64,000 nt of DNA. Origin: Rathayibacter caricis DSM 15933. Lineage in GTDB: Bacteria; Actinomycetota; Actinomycetes; Actinomycetales; Microbacteriaceae. Positions 27,791 to 37,285 of the stretch are shown in pieces. The DNA lies in assembly GCF_003044275.1 (NCBI RefSeq), contig NZ_PZPL01000001.1:3410001-3474000 (forward strand), in the 5' to 3' direction. The translations under genes were made by a program, and so were the position numbers. A model generated the notes under the pieces. It ran no database searches. It was not told where the DNA came from and saw only the letters and a list, made by a program, of their open reading frames with translations. Position 1 is the stretch's first letter, and every line of letters begins with the position of its first letter.

Positions 27791-30658
27791 TCAGCGGCCG
27801 GTCAGCTGCCAGGCGTCGTCGTCCGAGCCCTCGTCGTCGTCGTGGTAGTCGGTCGCCACGGGGCCGGTCGGCTCGGCGAGCGGGTCGGCGTAGGCGTCGG
27901 GCGCCACCGCGGAGGGAGCGGCCGGAGCGTCACCGGGCTGGTCCCCGCGCATCCGCGCGAGCACCCCGGGCAGCTGCTCCGCCGTGACGAGCACGTCGCG
28001 CGCCTTCGACCCCTCGGAGGGGCCGACGACCTCGCGGGACTCCAGGAGGTCCATCAGGCGGCCCGCCTTCGCGAAGCCGACACGGAGCTTCCGCTGCAGC
28101 ATCGAGGTGGAGCCGAACTGCGTGCTGACGACCAGCTCGGCCGCCGCGACCAGCAGCTCGAGGTCGTCGCCGATGTCGGAGTCGACCTCCTTGCGCTGCG
28201 CCTGCACCGTGATGTCCTGGCGGTACTCGGGCTGCGCCTGCCGCGTGACGTGCTCGACGACCTTGGCGATCTCGTCCTCGCGGACCCAGGCGCCCTGGAC
28301 GCGCATCGGCTTGTTCGTCCCCATCGGCAGGAAGAGCCCATCGCCCTGGCCGATCAGCTTGTCGGCGCCGGGCTGATCGAGGATGACGCGCGAGTCCGTG
28401 ACGCTGGTCACCGCGAAGGCCAGACGGCTCGGCACGTTGGCCTTGATCAGACCGGTCACGACGTCGACGCTCGGACGCTGGGTGGCCAGCACGAGGTGGA
28501 TGCCGGACGCGCGGGCCAGCTGCGTGATGCGGACGATCGAGTCCTCCACATCGCGCGGCGCGACCATCATGAGGTCCGCGAGCTCGTCGACGACGACGAG
28601 CAGGTAGGGATAGGGCTTGAGGACCCGGTTGCTGCCGGGCGGCAGGACGATCTCGCCGCCGCGCACAGCCGCGTTGAAGTCGTCGATGTGGCGGTAGCCG
28701 AACGACGCGAGGTCGTCGTACCGCATGTCCATCTCCTTCACGACCCACTGCAGCGCCTCGGCCGCCTTCTTGGGGTTCGTGATGATGGGCGTGATCAGGT
28801 GCGGGACGCCTCCGTAGATCGTCAGCTCGACGCGCTTGGGGTCGATCAGCACCATGCGGACGTCCTGGGGACGCGCTCGCATCAGGAGGCTGGTGATCAT
28901 GGAGTTCACGAAGCTGGACTTGCCGGAGCCGGTGGAGCCGGCGACCAGGAGGTGCGGCATCTTCGCGAGGTTCGCCACCACGTAGCCGCCCTCGACGTCC
29001 TTGCCGACGCCGATCGTCATCGGGTGGGTCGATGTGGTCGAGGCGGCGGAGCGGAGCACGTCGCCCAGCGAGACGATCTCGCGGTCGGTGTTGGGGATCT
29101 CGACGCCGATCGCGCTCTTGCCGGGGATCGGCGAGAGGATGCGGACCTCGTTGCTGGCGACCGCGTAGGACAGGTTCTTGCTCAGCGCGGTGACCCGCTC
29201 GACCTTGACGCCCGGACCGAGCTCGATCTCGTAGCGGGTCACGGTGGGGCCGCGCGAGAATCCGGTGACCGTCGCGTCGACGTTGAACTGCTGCAGCACC
29301 TCGGTGATCGCGCGGACCATCTCGTCGTTCGCGGCGGAGCGCGCCTTCGACGGGGTGCCCGTGGAGAGCGCCGCGGCGGACGGCAGGCGGTAGGGGGCGT
29401 CCTCCTCGAACGAGGAGTCGAAACCGGCCGTCGAATCGTCGGCGGGCACGGGAGCGATGGGGCCGGTGCCGATCGCGGCCGGGACAGGCACGACCGGTGA
29501 CACGTCGAGGTCGTCGAGGTGGATGACCCCGGTCGCGTCGTCGTCGATGACTCCGACCGGAGTGGTCGCGGCTCCGGAGCGCTCGAAGCGCTCGAGCGCG
29601 GCCTCGGCGTTCTCGGCGTCGGAGAGCACCTGCGTCTCGTAGGCCCGCGTCGGCGGATCGGACGGCTCGTCGTGCTCCTCGAGGGCGGTGTCGAACCCCT
29701 TCGTGCGGGAGCGGCCCCGACGGCCCTTCGGCTCGTCGATGACCTCCGTGAGCGAGTCGATGGGGAGCTCCGTCTGCACGGTGGGCTCGTCCTCGCGACC
29801 GGATTCGGTGCGGCGCCACCAGGGCAGCTCGCCGCCCTCCTCCTGCTCCTCGGAGGACTCGGCCTCGGCCTTGGCGGCCTTGGCCGCCGCCTTCTCGGCC
29901 TTCAGGCGCGCGCGCTCCTCGTCGTCGAGGACGGGGGCGCCGAACAGGTAGGAGTAGAGGTCGCGGAATCGCGCCCCGATGCGGTTCGGCGGCGTCTTGG
30001 TGATGATGAAGAGCGAGAGCAGGATGACCGCGGAGAGGATCACGGTCGCGCCGGGGACCTGGGCGATCGCGACGAGCGGCGCTCCGACCAGCCAGCCGAG
30101 CACGCCGCCGGCGGCCGCCATGGGGAGGATCCCGTCGCCGGGGTACGGCGTGCCGAGGTGCGCGTGGCAGATGCCCGCGGAGGCGATGAGCAGGAACGAC
30201 AGGCCCACGCCGATCCGGCCGTTGTCGTCGACGGAGCTCGGGTGCCGGAAGAGCCACAGCGCGAACAGCACGAGCACGACCGGGAGCACGTAGGCGACCC
30301 GTCCGAAGAGGGCGCCGAAGCTCCAGGCGTCGAGGATCGCGGCGACGGGATCACCCGCGAGGAACCACTCGACCACCGCGCCGGTGACGCCCAGCAGCAC
30401 CAGGAGGAAAGGGACGCCGTCGCGGCGCTCCTCCTTCGCGAGCCGCTCGGGGCCCAGCGCGCGCGCGGCTCCGCCGACGACGTGCGCCAGCGTCATCCAC
30501 AGGCGGACCAGGACGTTCGTGCGCGGGGTGGAGTCGAAGGCGACCGTGGCCTTCGTCTCGGCCGCTCCCCGCCCCGAGCCCCGTCCGGATCGCGGGGCGC
30601 CGGAGCGCGCGGAGCCGCTCCCCCGCCCGCGGGAGGTGGTCTTGGTACTGGTCGCCAT
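27791..30658 (-). CDS. ftsK: DNA translocase FtsK/SpoIIIE
   Basis: FtsK sits at the septum and pumps chromosome ends apart before division closes. The 955-residue protein has a basic Ser/Gly-rich N-terminus, about five membrane helices in the first 220 residues, a long acidic linker (to about residue 430), the alpha domain ([19 protein letters not shown]), the motor with Walker [11 protein letters not shown] at about residue 571 and Walker [12 protein letters not shown], and the C-terminal winged-helix gamma domain ([31 protein letters not shown] is its core). A roughly 70-residue acidic tail follows. Confidence 0.95.
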   Translation of the reverse strand: MATSTKTTSRGRGSGSARSGAPRSGRGSGRGAAETKATVAFDSTPRTNVLVRLWMTLAHVVGGAARALGPERLAKEERRDGVPFLLVLLGVTGAVVEWFLAGDPVAAILDAWSFGALFGRVAYVLPVVLVLFALWLFRHPSSVDDNGRIGVGLSFLLIASAGICHAHLGTPYPGDGILPMAAAGGVLGWLVGAPLVAIAQVPGATVILSAVILLSLFIITKTPPNRIGARFRDLYSYLFGAPVLDDEERARLKAEKAAAKAAKAEAESSEEQEEGGELPWWRRTESGREDEPTVQTELPIDSLTEVIDEPKGRRGRSRTKGFDTALEEHDEPSDPPTRAYETQVLSDAENAEAALERFERSGAATTPVGVIDDDATGVIHLDDLDVSPVVPVPAAIGTGPIAPVPADDSTAGFDSSFEEDAPYRLPSAAALSTGTPSKARSAANDEMVRAITEVLQQFNVDATVTGFSRGPTVTRYEIELGPGVKVERVTALSKNLSYAVASNEVRILSPIPGKSAIGVEIPNTDREIVSLGDVLRSAASTTSTHPMTIGVGKDVEGGYVVANLAKMPHLLVAGSTGSGKSSFVNSMITSLLMRARPQDVRMVLIDPKRVELTIYGGVPHLITPIITNPKKAAEALQWVVKEMDMRYDDLASFGYRHIDDFNAAVRGGEIVLPPGSNRVLKPYPYLLVVVDELADLMMVAPRDVEDSIVRITQLARASGIHLVLATQRPSVDVVTGLIKANVPSRLAFAVTSVTDSRVILDQPGADKLIGQGDGLFLPMGTNKPMRVQGAWVREDEIAKVVEHVTRQAQPEYRQDITVQAQRKEVDSDIGDDLELLVAAAELVVSTQFGSTSMLQRKLRVGFAKAGRLMDLLESREVVGPSEGSKARDVLVTAEQLPGVLARMRGDQPGDAPAAPSAVAPDAYADPLAEPTGPVATDYHDDDEGSDDDAWQLTGR

Positions 30659-30717
30659 GAGGCCACCGTACCCGCCGCCCCCGTCATCGCCGGGGACCCG
30701 CGCCGGGACCGGTGCCG

Positions 30718-31206
30718 TCAGCGGAGGGTGACGACCATCGTCTCCGCATCGCCGCGGTCGTCCACCGCGGTGAAGCCCTCGCTCCGGTAGAGCCGGCGGG
30801 CGAAGTTGTCGGTGGCCACGTTCAGGGACACCCGCGCGTAGCCGGCGGCGCGCGCCTGGTCGAGCGCGGCCTTCAGCAGGGCGCGGCCGACTCCCTGGGC
30901 GCGCCAGACCGGACGCACGCCGAGCGTCAGCTCCGGCACTCCCGGTGCGACGAAGCCGCGACCCGGCACGGCCGACGTGAACAGCCGCGTCCAGCAGGCG
31001 CCGATCCGCTCGCCCTCGGACGTCTCGGCGACCGAGCCGAGATCGCCCGGTCGCGGCCAGCCGGCGACGTAGCGACGCGTGGACTCCTCCTCGAGGACGT
31101 CGATCCGCGTGCGCGCAGTCGTCCAGTTCCAGTTGGCCGCCTCGACGAGCATGTCCGCGAGGAAGGGCGCGTCCTCGCTCCGGGCGGTGCGGATCGTGTG
31201 GTCCAC
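30718..31206 (-). CDS. GNAT-family N-acetyltransferase
   Basis: This is probably an acetyl-CoA-dependent acetyltransferase; the substrate is unknown. The 162-residue protein has the GNAT core: [20 protein letters not shown], beta-4 [11 protein letters not shown], the acetyl-CoA loop [13 protein letters not shown] (about residues 107-119) and [10 protein letters not shown] near the end. The GTG start has an excellent AGGAGG six bases upstream. It lies between ftsK and rnj, outside their usual core, and is probably a separate transcript. Confidence 0.85.
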   Translation of the reverse strand: MDHTIRTARSEDAPFLADMLVEAANWNWTTARTRIDVLEEESTRRYVAGWPRPGDLGSVAETSEGERIGACWTRLFTSAVPGRGFVAPGVPELTLGVRPVWRAQGVGRALLKAALDQARAAGYARVSLNVATDNFARRLYRSEGFTAVDDRGDAETMVVTLR

Positions 31207-31276
31207 GTGCGGCCTCCTGGCTGCTCGAACGGCGGTCCCCCGCGGACGGTGCGCACTCCCCCCGGGTGCTGGACGG

Positions 31277-31307
31277 CGGACGGAGGAGGCGAGGCCGCCT
31301 CCGTCCG
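31277..31307 (-). terminator. Terminator after rnj
   Basis: A 10-bp stem CGGACGGAGG/CCTCCGTCCG about 7 bases after the rnj stop, ahead of the GNAT gene. Confidence 0.75.
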
Positions 31308-31313
31308 GACGGG

Positions 31314-32990
31314 TCAGGCCTCGATGACGAGCGGGACGATCATCGGACGGCGGCGGTAGCTCGTGTTCACCCAGCGCCCGACGACGCGGCGGATGGTCTG
31401 CGAGAGCGCGTGCTGGTCGTTCACTCCGCTCTGCACCGCCTCCTCGAGCGCCTTCGCGATGCGCGGCTTGACCTCGTCGAAGACGCGGTCGTCCTCGGCG
31501 AAGCCCTTCGCATGGATCTCGGGACCGACCACGATGCGACCGGTGCCGGCCTCCACCACGACGATGATCGAGATGAAGCCCTCCTCGCTCAGGATGCGGC
31601 GGTCCTTCAGATCGGCGTCGGTGATCTCGCCGACGGTCGAGCCGTCGACGTAGACGAAGCCGAGGTCGAGCTGCCCGACCACCGAGACCTTCCCGTCGAG
31701 CAGGTCGATCACGGTGCCGTCCTCGGCGATGATCGTGTTCTCCTCCGGGATGCCCGTGTCGCGCGCCAGCTTCGCGTTCGCGACCAGATGGCGGTACTCG
31801 CCGTGGACCGGCATCACGTTCAGCGGCTTGAGGATGTTGTAGCAGTAGATCAACTCGCCGGCGGCGGCGTGGCCCGAGACGTGCACCTTGGCGTTGCCCT
31901 TGTGCACGACGGTCGCCCCGAGCTTGGTGAGTCCGTTGATCACGCGGTAGACGGCGTTCTCGTTGCCCGGGATGAGGCTCGACGCGAGGATGACGGTGTC
32001 GCCCTCGCCCGGCTGGATCTGGTGGTCGAGGTTGGCCATGCGGCTGAGCACCGCCATCGGCTCGCCCTGCGATCCGGTGGACATGTAGACGATGCGGTCC
32101 TCGGGCACGTCGCCGGCCTTCTTGACGTCGATGAGCACGCCCTGCGGGACCTTCAAATAGCCCAGGTCGGCGGCGATGCCCATGTTGCGGACCATGGAGC
32201 GGCCGAGCAGCGCCACGCGGCGGCCGGTGGCGTGCGCGGCGTCGAGCACCTGCTGCACGCGGTGCACATGGCTCGAGAAGCTCGCGACGATGACCCGCCG
32301 GGTCGCCTTCGCCATCACGCTCTCGATGACGGGGCCGATGTCGCGCTCGTTTGGCGTGAATCCGGGCACGTCGGCGTTCGTGGAGTCGACCAGGAACAGA
32401 TCGATGCCCTCCTCGCCCAGACGGGCGAACGCGCGCAGGTCGGTGATCCGGCCGTCCAGCGGCAGCTGGTCCATCTTGAAGTCGCCCGTGTGCAGCACCG
32501 AGCCGGCGTCCGTGATGATCGCGACGGCGAGCGCATCCGGGATCGAGTGATTCACCGCCACGAACTCGAGCTCGAACGGCCCGAGGTTCTCGACGTCCCC
32601 CTCCTTCACGGCCAGCGTGTACGGCTTGATGCGGTGCTCCTTCAGCTTCGCCTCGACGAGGGCGAGCGTCAGGGTCGAGCCGATCAGGGGCAGGTCGCGC
32701 TTGAGCTTGAGCAGGTACGGGACGGCCCCGATGTGGTCCTCGTGGCCGTGGGTGAGCACGACGCCCACGACGTCGTCGAGGCGGTCCTTGATCGGGCCGA
32801 AGTCGGGGAGGATCAGGTCGACGCCCGGCTGGTTCTCCTCCGGGAAGAGCACGCCGCAGTCGACGATCAGGATCTTGCCGTCGATCTCGAAGATCGTCAT
32901 GTTGCGGCCGATCTCGCCGAGACCGCCCAGAGGGATGATGCGCAGGGTCCCGGCCGCGAGCGTCGGCGGGATGATCACGGGACTGGGCAT
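31314..32990 (-). CDS. rnj: Ribonuclease J
   Basis: RNase J is a metallo-beta-lactamase nuclease with endo- and 5'-exonuclease activity in rRNA maturation and mRNA decay. The 558-residue protein has the metal-binding [14 protein letters not shown] (about residues 81-94), HTGDFKMDQ, the beta-CASP segments [16 protein letters not shown] and [13 protein letters not shown], and the [10 protein letters not shown] and [10 protein letters not shown] histidines. The ATG at 32990 has an AGGAG five bases upstream. It follows dapA by 50 bases, the usual actinobacterial dapA-rnj order. The open frame that continues upstream is only the shadow of dapA. Confidence 0.95.
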   Translation of the reverse strand: MPSPVIIPPTLAAGTLRIIPLGGLGEIGRNMTIFEIDGKILIVDCGVLFPEENQPGVDLILPDFGPIKDRLDDVVGVVLTHGHEDHIGAVPYLLKLKRDLPLIGSTLTLALVEAKLKEHRIKPYTLAVKEGDVENLGPFELEFVAVNHSIPDALAVAIITDAGSVLHTGDFKMDQLPLDGRITDLRAFARLGEEGIDLFLVDSTNADVPGFTPNERDIGPVIESVMAKATRRVIVASFSSHVHRVQQVLDAAHATGRRVALLGRSMVRNMGIAADLGYLKVPQGVLIDVKKAGDVPEDRIVYMSTGSQGEPMAVLSRMANLDHQIQPGEGDTVILASSLIPGNENAVYRVINGLTKLGATVVHKGNAKVHVSGHAAAGELIYCYNILKPLNVMPVHGEYRHLVANAKLARDTGIPEENTIIAEDGTVIDLLDGKVSVVGQLDLGFVYVDGSTVGEITDADLKDRRILSEEGFISIIVVVEAGTGRIVVGPEIHAKGFAEDDRVFDEVKPRIAKALEEAVQSGVNDQHALSQTIRRVVGRWVNTSYRRRPMIVPLVIEA

Positions 32991-33040
32991 GCGTGCTCCT
33001 GTTCGTTCGTCTCCCGCCGGGCGCTGCCGCTCGAGCGGTG

Positions 33041-34018
33041 TCAGCGGGTGGTGCCGGCGACCTTCGGCAGTGCGCCGCCCGCGGCCGCGTTGCGGTCGGG
33101 ACGGAAGTTGCGGAAGTCGACGCCCGGGATGTCGCGGACGAGACCGAGCTCGTCCTCGATCAACGCAGCCTCCGACTCCTCCGGACCGACCAGCGGCAGC
33201 CGGACGCGCGGCGACGAGATGCGCCCGAGGCCGTGCAGGATGTACTTCACCGCGACGGTGCCGGGCACGTGCGTCATGAGGGCGCGGACCAGGGGCTCGA
33301 GCTGCTGGTGCGCGAGGGTCGCGGCGCGCAGGTCGCCGGCGTTCACGGCGTCGACGATCGTGCGGTAGGGCGCGGACGCGACGTTGGCGGTCACTCCGAT
33401 GAGCCCGGTGGCGCCGATCGCGAGCTCGGGGAGCACGTTGGCGTCGTCGCCGCAGAAGTACATGAGATCGGTCTGGTTCAGGACCCGGCTCACCTCGGAC
33501 AGATCGCCCTTGGCGTCCTTCACGGCGAGGATGTTCGGGTGCTTGGCCGCGCGCAGGATCGTCTCGTAGCGGATGGGGACGCCGGTGCGGCCCGGGATGT
33601 CGTAGAGGATGACGGGCAGATCCGTGGCGTCCGCAATCATCCGGAAGTGCGTGAGGATGCCCGCCTGCGTGGGCTTGTTGTAGTACGGCGTGACGATCAT
33701 GTTGCCGTCGGCGCCGGCCTTCTCGCTCTGCCGCGCGAGCTGCATCGCGTGCGCGGTCTCGTTCGAGCCTCCGCCCGTGATGATCTTGGCGCGACCCGCC
33801 GCGACCGACTTGCCGACCTCGACGAGACGGATCTTCTCGGGGTCGGTGAGCGTGCTCGTCTCTCCCGTCGTGCCGGTGACGACGATGCCGTCGGCGCCCG
33901 CCGCGATGCAGTCGTCGATGTGCTTCTCGACGCCGGGCCAATCGACCTCGCCGTCGGCGGTGAACGGGGTGACCAGGGCGACCAGGACCTGGCCGAAAGG
34001 ATTCTCCGGAGTTGACAC
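33041..34018 (-). CDS. dapA: 4-hydroxy-tetrahydrodipicolinate synthase
   Basis: DapA condenses pyruvate and aspartate semialdehyde, opening the DAP/lysine branch. The 325-residue protein has VALVTPF, VTGTTGETSTLTDPEK, PYYNKPTQAGILTHF with the catalytic tyrosine, LYDIPGRTGV and the Schiff-base lysine in ILAVKDAKGDL (about residue 175). The GTG at 34018 gives MSTPENPFG and has TACCCT (34025-34030) six bases upstream, so a leaderless transcript is likely. rnj follows. Confidence 0.95.
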   Translation of the reverse strand: MSTPENPFGQVLVALVTPFTADGEVDWPGVEKHIDDCIAAGADGIVVTGTTGETSTLTDPEKIRLVEVGKSVAAGRAKIITGGGSNETAHAMQLARQSEKAGADGNMIVTPYYNKPTQAGILTHFRMIADATDLPVILYDIPGRTGVPIRYETILRAAKHPNILAVKDAKGDLSEVSRVLNQTDLMYFCGDDANVLPELAIGATGLIGVTANVASAPYRTIVDAVNAGDLRAATLAHQQLEPLVRALMTHVPGTVAVKYILHGLGRISSPRVRLPLVGPEESEAALIEDELGLVRDIPGVDFRNFRPDRNAAAGGALPKVAGTTR

Positions 34019-34126
34019 GAGGCCAGGGTAGCGGGTCGGCGGCGGCGCGCCGGAGGCGGGGGCCGAAGGATCCGGAGGGTCGCTGGGCGCGGGAGGGGAC
34101 GGTGCGATCTGCAGGGGATCGTGCCA

Positions 34127-34199
34127 TCTGCAGGGGATCGGCGGAGGAAGGCGTATTCCTCCGCTCCGCCCCGCCCTGACGGCGAGGATCCCCTGCAGA
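34127..34199. repeat. Palindromic element, left copy
   Basis: A perfect 13-base inverted repeat, TCTGCAGGGGATC (34127-34139) and GATCCCCTGCAGA (34187-34199), encloses a second stem GCGGAGGAA/TTCCTCCGC (34141-34164). One more arm, GATCTGCAGGGGATCG, precedes it at 34106. Reversed, it aligns with the element at 35207-35284, so the two copies face each other across the DUF559-type gene. I see no gene in 34019-34240. Confidence 0.85.
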
Positions 34200-34240
34200 C
34201 CGTTCACTCGTGCTCCGGAGGGAGGAACGCTCGGCAGCTC

Positions 34241-35095
34241 TCAGCTGCGCCAGTGGTCGCCGCGCGAGAGCGCCGCGACGATGTCCGCCTCCGCGAGGTC
34301 CCAGCCGTCGTCGATCAGGGACGTGCGCAGGCGGTGGATCCGGTATCCGAGGGAGCCGAGAGCCGCATCCCTGCGGTTGTCGCTGTCCGCATCGTGGAAG
34401 GCCGCGCCGTCCGCTTCGAGCACGAGGACCTCGCCGATCACGAAGTCGACACGGCGTCCGCCGATCCGGACCTGCTGGCGGAACACGATGCCCAGGCGGC
34501 GGAGCCGGAAGGCCACCTGCGACTCGAGTCCGCTCTCGGAGAGAGCGCCGGCCCACTCGAGGAGAGCCCGCACCGGAAGCGGCAGGCGCGCGAGGATCCG
34601 CGCCTTGCCCGCCGGGCCGAGCCGTCGGTGGTGGAGTGCGGACTCGAGCAGCACGAACGCCGCCTCCGCGCCGAGACACGACGCGGCGGTGACGATGCAG
34701 TCCTCGAGGGACTGGACGAGCGCGCGCGGAGGCGGTGCCGACAGGGACCAGTGCACGTGGACGTCCGGATCCGCGAGCAGCCGTCGCGCGTACTGCTCGC
34801 GATCGCGTAAGCGGGAGGCGTGCTCGGGGACGGCGACGTGGAGACCGCGGAAGCGAGGGACCCAGAGGCCGTGGGAGACCGCGGCATCGGCGCAGGCGAG
34901 CACTCCGCCCACGCGGAACGCCTGCTCCACTCGCCCGTCGAGGCCCGGAAGGCTGTACCAGCCCTTCCGGATGCGGACGAGTGAGCCCGCGACGACCGCA
35001 TCACGCAGTTGGCGCGGTGTCGTTCCCTCCCGGAGGAACTGCTCGGTCTTCACCACCCCGCCGGAGCGGAGCACTGTCGTCGAGGAGGGGGGCAC
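34241..35095 (-). CDS. AbiEi-like HTH / DUF559 (Vsr-fold) protein
   Basis: The N-terminal part (about residues 10-60: GTTPRQLRDAVVAGSLVRIRKGWYSLPG) resembles the winged helix of type IV antitoxins of the AbiEi family. The C-terminal part (from about residue 190) has ESQVAFRLRRLGIVFRQQV, RVDFVIGEVLVLEADG and YRIHRLRTSLI, matching DUF559, a Vsr/PD-(D/E)xK nuclease-like fold with possible catalytic D and E. The start is uncertain: GTG at 35095 or at 35074, neither with a good ribosome site. No AbiEii-type toxin lies next to it. The gene is bracketed by two inverted palindromic repeats. Nuclease activity and antitoxin function are both unproven. Confidence 0.6.
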   Translation of the reverse strand: MPPSSTTVLRSGGVVKTEQFLREGTTPRQLRDAVVAGSLVRIRKGWYSLPGLDGRVEQAFRVGGVLACADAAVSHGLWVPRFRGLHVAVPEHASRLRDREQYARRLLADPDVHVHWSLSAPPPRALVQSLEDCIVTAASCLGAEAAFVLLESALHHRRLGPAGKARILARLPLPVRALLEWAGALSESGLESQVAFRLRRLGIVFRQQVRIGGRRVDFVIGEVLVLEADGAAFHDADSDNRRDAALGSLGYRIHRLRTSLIDDGWDLAEADIVAALSRGDHWRS

Positions 35096-35206
35096 GGGGA
35101 CAGTCTCGGGACCTCGACCCGGTGCTATGAGGAGACGGCGGCCTTCTGGGGATGGGCGTGCACGACCGCGACGTGGGGAGGGAGGACGGCGACGTCTTGA
35201 GCGCAC

Positions 35207-35284
35207 GATCTGCAGGGGATTCGCGCCCGCCCGGACCGGGAGGAGCGGTGGAAAGCCCATTCCTCCGCGGAATACCTGCAGATC
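35207..35284. repeat. Palindromic element, right copy
   Basis: GATCTGCAGGGGATTC (35207-35222) and GAATACCTGCAGATC (35270-35284) form the imperfect outer arms; GCGGTGGAA/TTCCTCCGC (35245-35268) forms the inner stem. It aligns with the reverse complement of 34127-34199 along most of its length. Its right arm continues into the 19-bp array. The surrounding 35096-35403 contains no gene that I can see. Confidence 0.82.
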
Positions 35285-35364
35285 GCGCGAGTACCTGCAG
35301 AGCGCGCGAGTACCTGCAGAGCGTGCGGGTACCTGCAGAGCGTGCGGGTGCCTGCAGAGCGCGC
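35270..35364. repeat. 19-bp tandem array (5 units)
   Basis: Five head-to-tail 19-base units begin at 35270, 35289, 35308, 35327 and 35346, consensus GAGTACCTGCAGAGCGCGC. The first unit is the right arm of the palindromic element, so the array seems to have grown from it. There are no spacers, which rules out CRISPR. Position between thyX and the DUF559-type gene would suit an iteron-like protein-binding site. Confidence 0.9.
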
Positions 35365-35403
35365 GGTGGGACGGAGTGGGGCGCGGACCGGCGGCCGGAG
35401 GGG

Positions 35404-36186
35404 CTAGGGGGCGACGCGGCCGTTGGCGTTGAAGGCGGCGTAGGTGAGGGGCATGAGCTCCTCGAAGCGCTGCTCCATCTGCTCGGCGGCCATCTCGATC
35501 TCGCGCTGCGGGAAGGACGGGAAGGTCGAGTCCTCGCGCTTGGTGCGCAGCGACACGAAGTTCATCAGCGAGCGGGCGTTCAGCGTCACGTACATCGACG
35601 AGTAGATGTTCAGCGGCAGGACGATGCGGGCGACCTCGCGCGCGACGCCCTCGCCGAGCATCCGCTGGTACGCCTCGAAGGCCTGCGTGCTGGCGCGGCG
35701 GGTCTCGGCGACGACGAGCTCGGTCTGCTCCGGCGTGCCGGGCTCGAAGGAGTAGGCGCCGGGCTTGCCGACCTGGACGAGGTTCCGCTGGGGGCCGGGC
35801 ACGTAGAAGACGGGGCGCAGCTCGCGGTAGCGGCCCGACTCCTCGTTGTAGGAGGCGATGCGGTGCCGCATGAACTCGCGGAAGACGAAGATGGGCGCCT
35901 GCACGTAGAAGGTCATCGAGTTGTGCTCGAAGGGCGAGCCGTGGCGGTCGCGCATCAGGTAGTTGATGAGGCCGCGGTCGCGCTTGCGCTGCAGCTCGGC
36001 GTCGGCCTCGTCGGCGTCGTCGAGCGCTCCGGCGAGGGTCTGCTCGCCCTGGGTCGAGACCCGGGCGGCGAAGAGCACGTCGGAGTCGTGGGCGCTGGAG
36101 CGGACGAGCTCCACGACGACATCGGATCGGAACTCGATCGACGGTCCGGTCTCGGGGGGATTCGGCTCGTTCTTCTGCTCGGTCAC
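35404..36186 (-). CDS. thyX: FAD-dependent thymidylate synthase ThyX
   Basis: ThyX methylates dUMP using methylene-THF and FAD, independent of ThyA. The 260-residue protein has the ThyX motif RHRIASYNEESGRY (about residues 105-118), the STQGE active-site segment and LNARSLMNFVSLR. GTG at 36186 is preferred because a TATCGT (36193-36198) stands six bases upstream and the length fits the family; ATGs at 36240 and 36264 would add poorly conserved residues. It lies between dapA and dapB as is usual in actinobacteria, but separated from both by accessory genes. Confidence 0.92.
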   Translation of the reverse strand: MTEQKNEPNPPETGPSIEFRSDVVVELVRSSAHDSDVLFAARVSTQGEQTLAGALDDADEADAELQRKRDRGLINYLMRDRHGSPFEHNSMTFYVQAPIFVFREFMRHRIASYNEESGRYRELRPVFYVPGPQRNLVQVGKPGAYSFEPGTPEQTELVVAETRRASTQAFEAYQRMLGEGVAREVARIVLPLNIYSSMYVTLNARSLMNFVSLRTKREDSTFPSFPQREIEMAAEQMEQRFEELMPLTYAAFNANGRVAP

Positions 36187-36278
36187 CGGATCACGATAGA
36201 GCACGCCCGGTCCGGCCGCCCGGGCCGTGCGGATCGACATCTCGCGCAATGAACGGACGTGCACGCACGGTTCGCGCC

Positions 36279-36284
36279 TAGCCT
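36279..36284 (+). promoter_or_regulatory. -10 element of the thioredoxin-like gene
   Basis: TAGCCT ends six bases before the GTG start, with no Shine-Dalgarno in between. It supports a leaderless start at 36291. Confidence 0.45.
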
Positions 36285-36290
36285 TCCTCC

Positions 36291-36728
36291 GTGGACCCTC
36301 TTCTGATCGCCGTGCTGCTGGCCGGACTCGTCGCCCTCGCGACGGGCCTCGGTCTCGTGTACCGGCGCTCGCTCGGCCGCGTCCGCGCGCGGCCGACGCA
36401 ATCGGGCGAGCGGATCGATCCCGCGGGGCTCGTCCCCGGCGCGGCGCTGGGCCGGACGGCGACGATCGTGCAGTTCTCGACCGAGTACTGCACCCGCTGC
36501 CCGGCCGTCCACCGCATGCTCGACGGCCTCGCCCGCGACCGCGACGGCGTCGAGCACCTCGACGTCGACCTCACCCACCGCGCCGACCTCGCCGACCGGT
36601 TCCGTGTACTGCAGACGCCCACCCTGCTCGTCCTGGACCGCGACGGGATCCCGCGCAGCCGCATCGCGGGCGCCCCGGCGCGCAGCGTCGTGCTGGACGA
36701 GCTCGACCGACTCCTGGAGACCCCGTGA
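36291..36728 (+). CDS. Membrane-anchored thioredoxin-like protein
   Basis: This is probably a thiol-disulfide oxidoreductase acting at the outer face of the membrane. The 145-residue protein has one N-terminal membrane helix (LLIAVLLAGLVALATGLGL), then a thioredoxin fold with the redox motif CTRC (YCTRCPAVH, about residues 66-74) and cis-proline TPTLLVLD. The GTG is preceded at six bases by TAGCCT. The next gene starts within its stop (GTGA); thioredoxin/DUF4395 pairs are common in actinobacteria, so the two probably act together. Confidence 0.8.
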   Translation: MDPLLIAVLLAGLVALATGLGLVYRRSLGRVRARPTQSGERIDPAGLVPGAALGRTATIVQFSTEYCTRCPAVHRMLDGLARDRDGVEHLDVDLTHRADLADRFRVLQTPTLLVLDRDGIPRSRIAGAPARSVVLDELDRLLETP

Positions 36729-37228
36729 CCACTCCCACCCCCGCGAACCGCGTCGATCCGCGCGGACCGCGCTTCGCCGCCTCCGTCACCGCCCTCCTCC
36801 TGCTCGTCGCGGTGGGGCTCTCGCTCCCGGCGCCGGCCCGTGCCGATCTGCCGGGCCGCCTGGCGCAGCCCGGGTTCCTCGCGCTCGTGCTGATCGCCGC
36901 TCTCTTCGCCTGGTCCGCCGCGCGAGGGGTGGGCGCCGGGCCCTGGGCCGTCGTCTTCCGCCGTCTGGTGCGGCCGCGCCTCGCTCCTGCGACCGAGTGG
37001 GAGGACGCCCGACCGCCGCGCTTCGCCCAGCTCGTCGGACTCGCGGTGACCGCCGTCGGCGTCGTGCTGCACCTCGCGGGCGTGCCGTACGCGGTGCCGG
37101 TCGCCGGGTCGCTGGCGTTCCTCGCCGCGTTCCTCAACGCGGTGTTCGGCCTGTGCCTGGGCTGCGAGCTCTACCTGCTGCTGGTTCGCGCCGGGGTGCT
37201 CGGGCGCTCGGCGGCCTCACGGGCGTGA
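36725..37228 (+). CDS. DUF4395 membrane protein
   Basis: The 167-residue membrane protein has about four helices and the DUF4395 signature RVDPRGPRFAASVTALLL at the start and NAVFGLCLGCELYLLL near the end. The CLGC motif gives two cysteines in or near the membrane that could exchange electrons with the thioredoxin encoded just upstream. The GTG overlaps that gene's stop by four bases. A redox partnership is an inference from the pairing and the cysteines. Confidence 0.8.
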   Translation: MTTPTPANRVDPRGPRFAASVTALLLLVAVGLSLPAPARADLPGRLAQPGFLALVLIAALFAWSAARGVGAGPWAVVFRRLVRPRLAPATEWEDARPPRFAQLVGLAVTAVGVVLHLAGVPYAVPVAGSLAFLAAFLNAVFGLCLGCELYLLLVRAGVLGRSAASRA

Positions 37229-37285
37229 GGCTCTAGGCTCGTTCTCACCTCGCGGGCCGCCCGCGACGGGCCTCGGGAGGCACAG

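Noticed and set aside
34241..35095. Complete type IV toxin-antitoxin pair
   Set aside because: Only an AbiEi-like N-terminus is seen, fused to DUF559; there is no AbiEii-type nucleotidyltransferase toxin next to it.
35270..35364. Possible CRISPR array
   Set aside because: The 19-base units are directly adjacent with no spacers and no cas genes nearby.
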